64,000 nt of DNA, from NCBI RefSeq assembly GCF_000346465.2, contig NC_034013.1:16064885-16128884 (forward strand), given 5' to 3'. Of this stretch, positions 47,706-60,216 are shown in pieces. Under the pieces are notes generated by a model. The model searched no databases, had not been told where the DNA came from, and saw nothing but the letters and a program-made list of their open reading frames with translations. A program made the position numbers and the translations under genes. Numbering within the stretch: position 1 is the first letter of the stretch; the number at the start of each line of letters is the position of its first letter. The DNA is from Prunus persica. Its lineage: Eukaryota > Streptophyta > Magnoliopsida > Rosales > Rosaceae.

Positions 47706-48807
47706 TTCATATCTTTCCATTGAGATTTTTTTTTTTTTTGGGCACATGCCAGCCATTTGTTGTGTTGAGCTAAAAATGAGTATAATCTTATGTAATTGAA
47801 TTACATCACGAATCGCTTCCTCAAGGTTAATTAAAATTTGTGACCAGTCAGTCCACTACAACAAAGAGTTTGACAGGTGGCTCAAATTCCGTTTCTCGGG
47901 TCTTTTGCCTTGCTTTTTAAAAGTTGATCATCTGTCTTCCAGAATTGCCTTCCAATGAAGCTCAGCCGCTTGCCCAACATGACCATATTCATCTTCCACA
48001 AGCTCAGCCGTATGATGTGATGTGGAAGCAGAGCTCTGGCCGCAATCTTGGGCTCGCCACTGGCTTCCACGTCCTGCAGATTCTGCTTAGCCAAACAGGG
48101 CACTTGCTCCAACTCCAGATGATAACCCCACTTGTTGGAGGACTAGTCGGAACATACAATTGCATTGCCAGAGGCCAGGGTGGTTTGAGCAGCTCTGGAC
48201 TAATTGTCATGCAATCCTTTGGTTTTAAAAATGAAATAGTGTAATATGTCCAAGTTTAAACTGATTTTAAGAACAGGGGGCATATGAAGGTGCAACAGAG
48301 TGAATGAAATGTAATTCTGTTTAATATACAAGTATTCTTTTATTGTTAAAACTGTCAATTCTGTACACATGTATATAAGCTAGGCAGGCAACAACAATTT
48401 TGCCTTCATTCGTGTTACAATACATGCGTGTTTTGCCTTGCCCATTCAAGTCTGATATGTCCCGACGTCCCTAATAACCCCTTAAAAACTCACGTTTTCG
48501 AAAAGTCAGAATTTGGTAACGTGTTTTTTGGCAAATTATATATTGACCTACTAGCTCACTCTATCTAGCCAAAAGAGCTATAACCCTTTGTCACTGATGC
48601 CTACATTCCTCATGCCAACAGTCGTAAGCCTGTTGCAGTTTCATTTTCAGAGGAAACTTCTGAAAATTTCAGATTGAACGTTTCAACTCAGAAATGAAAG
48701 CCAGAATGCCAAAAAGGAAACAAAACTTAGCATGCGCACACACCTAAGATGTTCTCTGTCATAAGGAAACTCTATCCATGCGCCGTGCGAGCTCATACTT
48801 CACCAAT
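47706..48807. other. Convergent 3' region of ZRANB3-like and SCAPER genes
   Basis: About 1.1 kb tail-to-tail spacer. The part 47944-48230 is less AT-rich and open in some frames on both strands. An acceptor-like tcttccag precedes 47944, so an alternative last exon or long 3' UTR of the helicase gene is possible, but no known domain appears. Confidence 0.45.
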
Positions 48808-51800
48808 TCAGGGGGTCCCACTGGAAAAGAAGTCTTCTGCTCTATCAATGAAACTGATAGGAAATCTACAATGCAACATCATAGAGGAAGTTTCTGAGAC
48901 TGGAAGATTATGCTTCAGAGCCGTCTCTTCATAACTCTTTGTTACTTTGCTTTCTCTGTGGCTTCTCATCTTGCCAATTCTCATGCTGTTTCCTGAACCA
49001 CCACCCTTTCCCAAAATAACCTTAGTGCTTTTGGTATTGTTACGTCCAGATCTTAGGGGAACGTCATCCGCTGGGAAAGTGTCTAAGTTTGAATTGGATC
49101 TAACTGCTGGCAAGATATTTCTGCAAGATCGTAACAAGGAGAGTAACATATCTGTACTGATTTCCTGCTGAACCACGCCCTTGTTCTGCTCACACCCATA
49201 GCAGGCAGCAACTAGGGTGCCAGCCAAGACTGGCATCAACTCAGGGTCACTGAAGAATACAAATGGTAAATCGCATACCTGGCCACAACCAGCTAAACAA
49301 TTAGATTTTATCAATAAAAGTTGAAGATATAAGAAATTTTTAGTCAGAGACTTCACTGACCTTGTGAATGATGGTAGGACTCTTTCCCCAGCGAAGGACG
49401 GCCTGATTCCCAAGGTGGAACAAGGCAAAGTGGCCAAGGAGCAAAAGAGATTCAAGCAGAAGAAAACCCACCTGAGACACAACACATTATAGAAAGGTGC
49501 AGAGATTGTTTAATTCAACTTCAGCAATGAAACTATGAATATTCAAGTAAAACCAAAAAAGATGTATAGAATTAACCAAAAAGTGACACGGATTTATTAC
49601 CTGATCATTAGCTACTTTCCACTTGCTGGTGCAATGGGACAGAAGGAAACTCATCAAGTGGAAAAATTCCATTTTCAGGTCTGGCCTAGCCTGCAAGAAA
49701 AATCAGAATAGTACACAAAGGGTAAGCTCACTGCACGTTTCAAGATAAAGATTAGAAAATCAGCACGATATCTTAAGAATCACAATGAAGCAAAGTTTGA
49801 TAGCCATTATCATCCAGAAAAGATTGAAAGAGTCAAATGGACTTACTAGCGTTCTCTGCATGAATTTAATATCCAAAAGAGCCAAATTGTTCAACACCTT
49901 CAGTACTCCAGTTGCCACGTCTTCAAAATTAGAGGGAAGGACATCTGAAGTCTGATATAAAATAGGAATTATCTTTAGATCTGGCAAAAATGATGTCATG
50001 ATCAAGATACCATGAGTAGAAAGCATTACAAACAGATAAGCATACACGCCAAAGGAACGCTTTGGTGTATGTGTATATTCTTGATCAGTGCAGTAAAATA
50101 AATTGACGACATTTATAAGGTAATGAGGACCATATACTCAACATTCGTGTTTGTAAACTGACAAAAATTTCCTTGATCCATCAACCTACCACAACTCTTT
50201 TTTGGGGACAGATGATTTGAAATTCAAACAAGCTAAGAAAACACCAGCTCATACCAAAATATGACCAACAAAAATTAAAATTGATAAGAGCGCCAAATTA
50301 TTTACTTCTTTTTCTTGAAGGACGAAGCCAAAAATGTTAATGGCATTGGAAACACTAAATCAATGTTGCAGATTATTTGCAGCTGGCAGTAAAGTTACCT
50401 GTTCAGAAGACAATCTATTGTTTGCCTGCAGTAACACAGATGTCAACAGAGAAGGGAGGCTGACAAGCCCAGTCTCCGACACAGCAGTAAGAAGAAACGC
50501 TACTGGTTGTTCCAAACTCACGATGATTTCATTCTTTTGTACTGCACCATTATCAACCAAGTGCTTCCCATCCTTCTGTGATGCAAAAGGCTCCAGAGTA
50601 TCCTCACTTGGAAATTTCTGGGTTTCATCTGGAAGATCAGTCTTGATTGTGTTATCATTTCTTGCTTCAACCAAACTATTAGACTGCTCTTTTTCACTAT
50701 CCTTACCAGTGGATACTGCCTCAGTAGACTTATTTATAATACATGATTCATCTAACGGACCATCCTCTGGTACATCTGGTAGATGTACAACTGTACCACC
50801 ATTTTGCACAGATAATGGAGGTCTAGAATCTCCCAAGGACTGAGTTAGAGGAAGATCTTCAGTACTATCACCCCCTGGAAATTTAGCCTCTTCACTTCCA
50901 TTCCCTACCACTGTTTCAATAGGTACATATTTCCAATCGATAGAGCAATTCATTTCAGATCTGGATGTTAAAACAACCAATAAATTTATACTTAAGAGAA
51001 TTGAAGATGGAAATGGTGACCCTTCCACCTGGGGCCGATCATAAAGTGCAAAGAGATCTCGCAGCCGATGAATAACTTGGTAGGCAATCAACAGCTCAAG
51101 CAAGCCATCCCGCATTTGGAGCTGTTGTTCATCAGAACTTATATGACTGACAATTGTTGTCACAGTCCACAAATAACCATCCAGCACCTCAGATATTGAT
51201 TCAAAATTTTCAGCTGAGGTTTTGCTTGATAGAGAATTACCGTTACCAGAAAGGTTCAAGGATACTGCTATCTTAATGTAGCTCTCAAGGGCTGCTGACA
51301 GCATCGGAATGATAGGAGGCAAGAGATTCTGTGCGAGAAAATAACTCCTGTTTGCAGGCACAGATAACACCACCCTTAAAAGCTTTAAAAGGTGTATTGT
51401 CACTTGGCAGGCTTCAGGTTTCGATGTATGAGAAGCAGGTAGGGCAGAAGCTATGAAATCAAGCAAACCAGCTTGGCGAGAAGCCTGCAGTTCTGGCTCC
51501 TTTCCCTCCAAATACTATATCCAAGAAAGAGTGAAAAAAAGGAGAGGAAGAATCAATGTTTACAAGTCAACATAACCATCACAAAACTACATTGGAGCAT
51601 CAATAAGGCAATTCCAAGCACACAAGATTTATAATACTGTACAACTTAAGCGAGCAACTTTTTCAGTAAAAAAGGAAGAAAGAAAAAACTAACTAATTAA
51701 GATACCAATTGGAATTTTGGGGAAAGGGGAGCTATGAGATATTTTCCACAAAAAATCAGACCTCTACAGTGTGGCATACCAAGTTACATCCATGCTAAAT

Positions 51801-54800
51801 GCAAAGTACCCAAATTCAGGACATCAGCGTCCCATATCTGGCTACACAGTATTAAAAACTTGTAATCCTTGAACTAAATTACCTTGATCATTTCAGCAAT
51901 TATTAACCCAATACTTGCAGCCCCTTCTTTTCTTGCCTGCCGGAGTCTTTGAAGTTCTTGAAGCCATCTTCCAATCTTTGCCCTTGCAGTTCCCAGTGCC
52001 GTTCTGTATCCAATGCTAGCATTTTCAGCACCAACAGGAGGCTCAGGAAATTCATATTTTAGAGCCATAAGTCTTTGCCGAATTCTTTTGATCCTCCGCT
52101 TCATTGAATGTTGTGCTGTAACATTGCTTGCCACTAAAGTAGACCCTCCTAAGCCTGAGAAGCTGCTACTTTGATAATCATCACCACTGTTGATTGATGA
52201 TCTTCCCTGACCCTCCTTGTTCAGATTTCGACGCAATAAAGGAGAAGATTGATCCCTGAAATCCATAGACGCTCTCTCTCGTATCTGCTCCAAGTAAAAC
52301 TTGCGCCGTTGCTCACTTTCACTAAGTCTCTCAGCCAATTTCTGGGCCAGAAGTTCAGCCTCCTCCTGCTGGGCTTTGGCTCTTTCCTCCTTCCTACGAA
52401 GTTGTTCCATGGCCCTTGCTTCACGTGCTGCACTTGATGCTTTGCGCTCCTCTTCCCTTCTAACTTGAGCCTCTTCCTTTCTCCGCTGTGTCTCAGCAAG
52501 ACGCTGCAACTTTTCAGCTTCAATGAGTTTCCTCCGTTCTAAAACAGCTTCTTCTCTTGCCATATCCTCTTTCTGTTTAGTTCTTATAACTTGAAGTTTT
52601 TCAGCTCTCCTCAACTCTGAATCATGAAGCTTCTGGCGCAAACTAAGTTTTTTATTTTCTTCATTTAAGGAAGTTATGAAACGAACCTCGTTAACTTTAC
52701 TGCTTTCATCACCAGCTCTCTTTACTACTTGAGCTAGAAAAGCTTCATGGCGAGACTCACTGCGTTGATGACGAGCATATATTCCTTCTCGTAACTTCAT
52801 GTTGCGGACAGCATGAAATTCACTAGCTCGATACACCTTTTCAGAATTACGATGAAGTTTCTGAGCTCTCTCATTATCTAGCTCACTTTTGATTCTCAGA
52901 GCACGGGCATGCTTTTCTTCTGCTTCTCTCTTCAGATCCAAAGCAGTTTTCTTTTTCTTTTCAGGAGACATTAGTTTATCATGCAACATACGTGCACGGT
53001 CGGCACTTTTCCTCCTCATGCCAGGTGAACGTGAAACACGAGAAGAGACACGGAAAGGAGATGAGAGTACATCCTCCCAGTTCCTCTTCTCTTTCCAAGC
53101 ATCCATGGATTTCCATGGAGCTGAATTCCTCTTTCCTTTATCTTTCTCGACTAGAGGAATTTGCTTTTTGGACTGATCCGTCAATCTGGGGAATTTTTCA
53201 ACAACACCGTCTATAATCAATTTTTCTTTCTTAGGGAGCAGCCTCTCTGCTTCGGATCCAGACTGCTTACTCTTAGTCTTTCCAGCAACAGAATTGTCCC
53301 TAGGAGGTAGCCTAGATGCATTAACAACAGAAGTAGATGAATTCTTAGGGGCACGTTCAGTTTGTACTAAGTTTGTTTTGCTCGATGACTCAGTACTCCA
53401 TTTTCCTCCATTCAGGTCAGCTTCACCGAGATCTGAACCTCCACTCTGTTTTCTCGACTTTTTTATCGAATCTTTAGCATTGCCTTTCTCATCATTTATT
53501 GCAGATGGCTTATTCAGCTTATCACCAGATCGGAGATTTAGGTACTGAGGGCTCAGAAGTTTAGCATCATTAGCCGCACACATGCTAGCTCTTTCTTGTT
53601 GAATTTTCTTAAAAGCCTCGAGAGATGACGATAGTATCTCTGCTTTGTGTGCTGAAGTTGTCATTCTTCTAACCTGCACGCAACATTGACTAAACTTTTA
53701 TGTGACAAATAATTTATTCTTTTTGAAAGTTGAAAGAGAAAAGAGTTAAAAACCAAATTTTCTAGTCATCTTTGAAGCATAGTTGCCACCACATAGAACA
53801 ACAGCTCAGACAAGTAAATGGATGCAAAAGCCATGGTGCGGAAATCGTACAGGTGAGTAAAATAAGGATCAGAACATTTTATTTGTTTCAAGTCTAACAA
53901 AACAAGAACTACATTGTCCTATAACCTTTTGCAAGTCTAGATGCCATGCTTCACTAAATTGAATGGCCAATAGGAAGTAGAACCTCTGGAACATAAAATA
54001 AATATCCATTAAGCGGCAAACCCAGAAATGTAGATGGAAGTTGTCAAACTACGTCACTCAGTGAATTTTTATGCAAACATAATTTCCTCAGGCATTGAAA
54101 AAAGTAAACTACCACATAATCACATTTATAGACTATCAGCACCAAAATTTAATGAACAGTACAAGATGCTAAAATGAAACCTCGTTCTGTATAGGAACGC
54201 TAAGAAAATATCCCCTCTCTCTACACTATAGTAACTTAACATAAAAGATTTCATATAGCTTACCTCCCATGAGAGAGCATGTGGCCTACGATGATCACTC
54301 TTCAACGTAACCGGCACCCCATCAATCAACTGAGAAGATGACCTTTTTATTTTCTCAAAGTCTTCCACTCTGGTGCTTAGATCTCTAAAATCAGAGGCAG
54401 CCTCTTCAAGAACAAGAATGGCCTCTTTCATCTGCTCTAAATCGCATTCTAGTTCACAAAGAAGATAAAGTTCGTCCACATCCCTATTAAGATTCTCAAA
54501 AAGAAAGCACCAAAGCCGCTGCCTAAACCTTTCTTTGCTTTCCCCTGTGTCGTCTCCAAGGGCACTCACATTTTGTGAGTTTGACATATCATGTATTATA
54601 CCACATTGTTGATCCCCATGATCCTCAACAGAGGCTGTGAAGGTAGACACTCCCAAAATTTCAGGATCACTCTCTGTTGGAACTAATCCTTTATCTTTGG
54701 CAATATGAACTTCACTTGAACCCCCAATTTTCCCTGATACTTCAGCAATTTCAGGGTCACCTACCTCAGATAGAATAACAGGTGCCTGAAGTTTCCCCAC

Positions 54801-56196
54801 TACCCCAGCCTCTTCACCAGCTAAAGTACGGGCGCTTAAATGATCATCAACTACTTCTTCGATGTGTTCAGTATGTATATCCTTGCAATGCGAAACATTG
54901 TTATCCAGATCAACCTTTTTCCCATTCAATATTGGCTCTTCAGCATTTTGAGAAGATATTATATTCACCTCCTTACAGTTATCTTCACGTAATTGGTCCT
55001 TAGCGGTCACTGAAAACATCTGATGAGAAACAATACGTGCATCCACAGATTCTGCCACCAATGTGTTTTCTTGTGAATTTGCACAAGAAGCAAAATTATG
55101 AACAATTCCATGCTCACTAGAGGCCACCAGATTATCATCTCCAATAGCACCAAACTTGATTCTGGTGCCGACAAGGTTAGCATGAGGAAGTGCCAAACCC
55201 TCATCCTCGAGATCACCCCACTTGATTTTATGAACCACTTCAGAATTATCTTTTGCAGGGATTTTCTCAACATCTCTAGTTCCACCATCAGAATTTTTAA
55301 TAAAAGGAGGTGACTTAGGACATCTAGTATCTTGCCTAATAACACCGGTATTAATATAGGGCGCACCCATTTTGTTTTCATTTGGGACAGGAATTGAATC
55401 AATTCCCCGGCTATGTACCACATAATTTTCTCGTACCTTTGGAAGCTGGGATCTGCGCTTGCCACAAGAATTTCCACTGTTTTCACTTGATGAGGTCTGA
55501 CTACTCGAATGGTTAGAAGCATTTTTTCCAGAAAATCCCCCAACCCAACTCTGTAGAGAGAACTTTGAGCTACTTCTATTTTTCTGGACAGGAGGCAAAC
55601 AAATAAAAAGCAAAGTTCGAGAAAATGTCAGTGACACAAGAAAGAATCGATTACGTTCTTGTAAAACATGTAAATCTACAATATTATATCTATGTATTAG
55701 TAGCATGACAATGTTACATCTAAAAATATAATAATGAGAAACCTGCGCATTCATTACTTGAATTGATTGATATGATGAATACAACCAAACCTGCGGTCTC
55801 TACACTTCAAGCTCCACTTATACATTTCAATGAAGATAATGCCAAGTTAATTGCTTTTGTCAATAAGACTCTATGAGCTTCAATTACTATATAATATCAA
55901 AATCTCTAACATGTATATTGCAACTTCAAATAAGTTTGGTGAAACCATTTCATTGTTAAGAAAAAGAAATTCCATTAAAATAAAAATAAGCAGATCCCTA
56001 TTAATTTAGACCTAATTATCTCCAGTGAAATCTGCAACATTGCATTGCATAATGGATGCTAAAGTTGGTAATGGAAGACCAATGCGGCAATAGTAAACCA
56101 AGCGAGAGAGAGAGAGAGAGAGACCAAAAAAAACACCTTTTTCACTTCGAACCATCCAGAGCCCTCATCATCTACTGCTTCTCCACTGTTCTCCAT
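48808..56196 (-). CDS. SCAPER: SCAPER homologue (S-phase cyclin A-associated protein in the ER)
   Basis: Eight exons on the minus strand (56196-56137, 55583-54264, 53673-51883, 51514-50399, 49951-49847, 49690-49601, 49471-49361, 49278-48808) splice in frame to 1687 residues. The short first exon encodes MENSGEAVDDEGSGWFEVKK. The SCAPER N-terminal domain follows near residues 360-460 (FRQRLWCFLFENLNRDVDEL, LVLEEAASDFRDLSTRVEDF). Exon 3 holds a very long charged helix rich in E, K and R (about residues 640-960; ERRKLIEAEKLQRLAE, EEAELLAQKLAERLSESEQRR). The C-terminal half is helical (LDFIASALPASHTSKPEACQ, then VLKVLNNLALLDIKFMQRTL), interrupted by an acidic insert encoded around 50560-50930. 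In animals SCAPER binds cyclin A-CDK2 and, by later work, links ribosomes to the CCR4-NOT deadenylase; the plant role is unstudied to my knowledge. No membrane segment is obvious. Confidence 0.88.
56103..56122. repeat. GA microsatellite in SCAPER intron 1
   Basis: About nine GA units 14 bases beyond the first-exon donor at 56136. Confidence 0.8.
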
Positions 56197-58900
56197 TCCC
56201 AATTGAGTAAACCCCAATTACATTCAGCCCATATAAAAAAAAGAAGACGAAAACAGATTGAATTTACAAACAAATTTGGGAAAGTTTGAAACTTTGGTTG
56301 ATTTTATTTTATTAAACAATTTTGGGAGGGTGTTTTGAATAATATAAAGGGAAATGACAGCTCAGACAGAAAGAAGCTCTGAGGAAACGGAATTTACAGG
56401 GATTTGGTAATGTGGGAATTGACTTTTGTGTTTGAGAGAAGCGAATTTGAAGAAAAGAGAGTTATTTTTTTGGGTGTAGTAAGGTGGTGGGAGGGAAGAA
56501 GAGAGTGTGAGACGACAGTCGGTGAAAGAGGAAGGAGTTGCGCAAACAAAGTTATTTTATTGATTTGCCCATGTTGTTCAAAGATACGACATTTTGAGTT
56601 TGTCGTTACATTTCATTGCCACCCTCCAATTTAGCATTTCTGGGACCTTGACCAGTGGGGCCTGAAACCCAATCACTCAGTTATTAGGCTTCTTGCTTGA
56701 TATAAAAGTCCATTGGCCCAATTTGGAGCTGCTGCAATTAGATGGACATTGGATGGGTTTTTGTAGTAGCATTAGACAAAATCATATGGAAGACAATGTT
56801 TTGATAAAAAAATACGGAATATACTTCCCTTCAGGACAGTACGACATGTCTGCAAAAGTTCTTCTTTTTTGTATTTTTAATAAATTATTTTATATGAGTT
56901 AAATTGTTATTTGAATGAAGGAGTATCTCTTTCCACAGAAGAAGGCAAGCAATATCCTAAAAACATTGAAAATAGACAAATGGTTACCTTTGAATTGTGA
57001 GGCGAGAGGAGCCTTTGTTCTAACTTATAAGAAAGGCATAAGCATAAGATAGGGTTTCGACAAAAAAAAAAAAAAAAAAAAAAAAAGATGGGGCAACCAA
57101 TTGAACCAGAAAGATTGAGTTCCAAGACATTGTTGATCGTTAGTTGTGTTGTGGTTTATCTTTCAATATTAGTATCAACACATATTGTCTTGACTTTCTT
57201 TAGAACCGCTTGGAAACATGAATCATATATAGCAGTTGATACTTCAACAGCACTTGTTAGTTTAGGACTTGTAGTTGAGAATGATTTCAGTTTAGTTTAT
57301 AATGGAAAAGAGTTTGCTTGTGGTGTGGCTGTAGGTGGGCCCTCCAAATCCAATTTTAACCTCGCCAGCCATGCAATCCCTGTGAATTCATGTACGAGTA
57401 GTGAACAGAGCAGAGGAGTTTCATGATTGTCACGCAGTCACGCAATGGTTTCCTTTGAATTCTGAGGCGAGACGAGCCTTTGGTTCTGAGGAAGACATAA
57501 GGGCAAGGCAAAAACTTCAATGTAAATCAGTAAGATTGAAGACATAGCCATAAGGCGTGGCAGTAGTTTTCACTTTAATAGCAGATAGCAGAGGATGTTG
57601 TTGGCTAGCCTAGACATAGAGGAAATAATTAAAAGTAAAGGAATCTAAATTAAAAGGCTATTCCAATCCAAATTCAACAGATTTAGTTGATATTCTTAAT
57701 TGCCACCACATTCACACCAGTTGAAGTTGAGTGTCTTTCAATCGACTGCCTCCAGGGTTTAGAGTTTTCAAGAAGAATTTGAACATATGGATATTGTCGG
57801 AGAAGCCACTCATGATTGTGAAGCCTGGATGTTGTGTACAAATCCAGGGATGCTCGTCCTCGTTGATATTTTCTGATAATTCTATTGCTATTTAAGGTTA
57901 ATTAGCTGAAATGGCTGCCCTTAGTTTTTGTAACAGCCCTCTCAACTTATTATTTTCTTGCTTTTTTAAGTATTATTTCAGTTTATTCTTAAAAAAATTA
58001 TGAAAGTTGGAATCAGAACTAGTAATTTTACTTTTTAAATCTGACTAACGGAAAAGAGCTCATTTGATTTATAAATAGTATATCATCAGTTCTTATATTT
58101 TTAAGAAAGAAATTAATCAAGAAATATTAGACCAACACATCTCAATCATTTGATACAAGAGTTTTAGGACAAATCTTTGAAAGGAATTAAAACTATATTT
58201 CTAGAGAACGGTCACATTATATTTTCGAAACTTCTCAAATTTAAGAAACAAAATTTTTTCCTCCATACATATTTAACTCAAGAATATATATTCCACCGTT
58301 TTTCTATTTTCATAACTTTTTATTAAGAGCAACTTTTCGTCATGACAACAAACAAAGCAAGAACAGAAAAGTGAGCTTTGAATTTGATTGACCAAACCAG
58401 AGTCAAAAATTATAAAATACTACAAACTTAAAAGACATTCTCTAAAGCTAAAGCAAAAACCTCTCTTCTAGGAGAAGGAGAACATTTGGTACTCGCATAA
58501 CGTATGGGTAAAGACAAAGCTGTTTAAAAAATAATAATAAATAAATAAAAAGGCCACCTTCCAGATCGTATATTAAATTAAAGAATATATGCTAACCAAA
58601 AGCTCCCACTTTTTACATTAAAATAAAGGACAATATCATTCTACTCTGTCTGAAATCTAAACCTTTCCCCTCTAAAATTATACTCAACCGTTTCTCACAT
58701 CTTACCTCTGTTTTTTTCTTGTCTTTTTTCCGAGAGTACACCGCAACAGTGTGCCATGGAACCATATGAACAATTCGTGTGCTTAAATAAACTAAAACGC
58801 GAGTTCAAGGATCCTCAATTGGTCGCTAAATGAATGTCACTTTTCCAAGCTGGACCCATTTCACCCATCACTGTTTCGTGTCTCTGAAAGGTCAAGCAAT
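56197..58900. other. Intergenic, with an unexplained direct repeat and one unplaced open frame
   Basis: Divergent region between SCAPER (-) and the GH79 gene (+). Two copies of an imperfect repeat of about 75 bp lie at about 56981-57060 and 57445-57520 (shared TTTGAATT.TGAGGCGAGA.GAGCCTTTG). Between them are a 24-base poly(A) run (57061-57085) and an open frame at 57088-57426. The stretch 57900-58800 is AT-rich without signal. Confidence 0.5.
57088..57426 (+). CDS. Unrecognised small open frame with one predicted membrane segment
   Basis: 112 codons, not recognised. The start ATG directly follows a poly(A) run. Residues about 13-38 (LLIVSCVVVYLSILVSTHIV and onward) would form a membrane segment; the rest is soluble and unremarkable. 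There is no splice context, and the frame lies between two copies of a direct repeat, so it may be a retrocopied or otherwise duplicated fragment. It may well not be a gene. Confidence 0.2.
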   Translation: MGQPIEPERLSSKTLLIVSCVVVYLSILVSTHIVLTFFRTAWKHESYIAVDTSTALVSLGLVVENDFSLVYNGKEFACGVAVGGPSKSNFNLASHAIPVNSCTSSEQSRGVS

Positions 58901-60165
58901 GCCAACAACTCCAATAGGGGACAGAGAGAGCTCGTTTTTCAGCTGCAAAGCATCACATAATTGATGTGCTCTATCTGAAGGAGTTTGCTTTGAGTTTGAG
59001 CTTCCACAACGGCATTGTCAAAGGTAAATTTTTAGTTTTTGAGCTTAATTTTCATTTGGGTTAGCCTTATTTTGATCAGTAGGTGTCTGGGTTGCTTTGG
59101 TTTTAGTTCTTCAGATGCCGATTCTTGAAATCTAGATATATGTCTCTATGGAAAAGCTTATTTCTTTTGGCTTAATTAGTGGTAACTCTCAACTGGGTTG
59201 TCCATGTTTGTCTTGCATTTTGTTATTTTGGTGGGCAGCCATGGATAAACACCCACCGTCTTCATTTATGATAAGTAATCGGTGAAAAACTCTTCTTCTC
59301 CTTCACATCTATATATAGTCTTTTGATGTTATATCTTGAATTTGTACTTTTGAATCGGATTCTCTTTATCTAATGCAACTGGTAAATGTTGGTGCGTTGC
59401 TTTTACCAACAATTAATGCGAATGAAGGTTCATTCATGGCATTGGCAATGCAATGCCACCATTCATATAGACATCCCCTAGTTCGAATTGGTTCAGTATT
59501 CATCCCTTGTCTTCCTTGGTAGTGTTTGTTATTCCAACTCACTTCGGATTTCCTTGGAATTTCCAGTGAGCTAACCATCACTGGATCTTCCTCGGAATCC
59601 TAAATCTGGTTTTACGAGAAAATAGTAGCTTCTGGTACTAATTATCTTTACTTTTACGTCCCAAAGACAATGCATTTCTTTCTCTGTTGCAGTTTTTCAA
59701 ATGTTACTTTTTGCTTGCACTGATTTTCTATGCAAAATTTAGCTTTATGTATTTATAAGCTCTTTAGAAACTGAAAATATGAAGAATAGTACATGTCTCT
59801 TGTCAGTCAAATGACCATTACAGATTCTTTGTTTTCTTTTCCATTTGCACTAATGAATCTCCTCCTCTCCATCCATTATTAGTGATAGCATTACCATCTC
59901 AGCTAGTACAGCTGTCGCCTCATCAGGTGCCATGTCAACAGCCAGAGAAGCGTCTGCAACTGAAGAATCTTCTAGAAGTCTTCCTAGTTAGTTACACAGT
60001 CAAAGTTGTTAAAATTTGTTGACAGCAGTCATAACTAATCATTAGGTAATTTGTTAAACTCATCATAGATTAGTTAAGCTCATTAGGATAATTTGTTAGC
60101 CTTTACGTATAAATATAAATGTCCCTGATGTAATTGTGATTCAATGAGTTTATCTTTTCTTGCAG
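58850..60165 (+). promoter_or_regulatory. 5' leader exon and leader intron of the GH79 gene
   Basis: A good donor at 59023 (GTCAAAG|gtaaat) and an acceptor at 60165 (tttcttgcag|TTAATT) suggest a leader intron of about 1.14 kb, with the coding exon's leader starting at 60166. The last 160 bases of the intron contain a TATA-like CGTATAAATATAAATG at about 60105-60120 in sequence that resembles a retrotransposon LTR (see findings). Confidence 0.5.
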
Positions 60166-60216
60166 TTAATTTGGATTGGTTGAGGTGGTAGCGATACTGG
60201 CACAATTGAATTTCCT

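Noticed and set aside
47882..48244. Overlapping open frames on both strands after the helicase stop
   Set aside because: Neither shows a domain; an alternative last exon is possible but not supported, so it is noted only in the 3' region.
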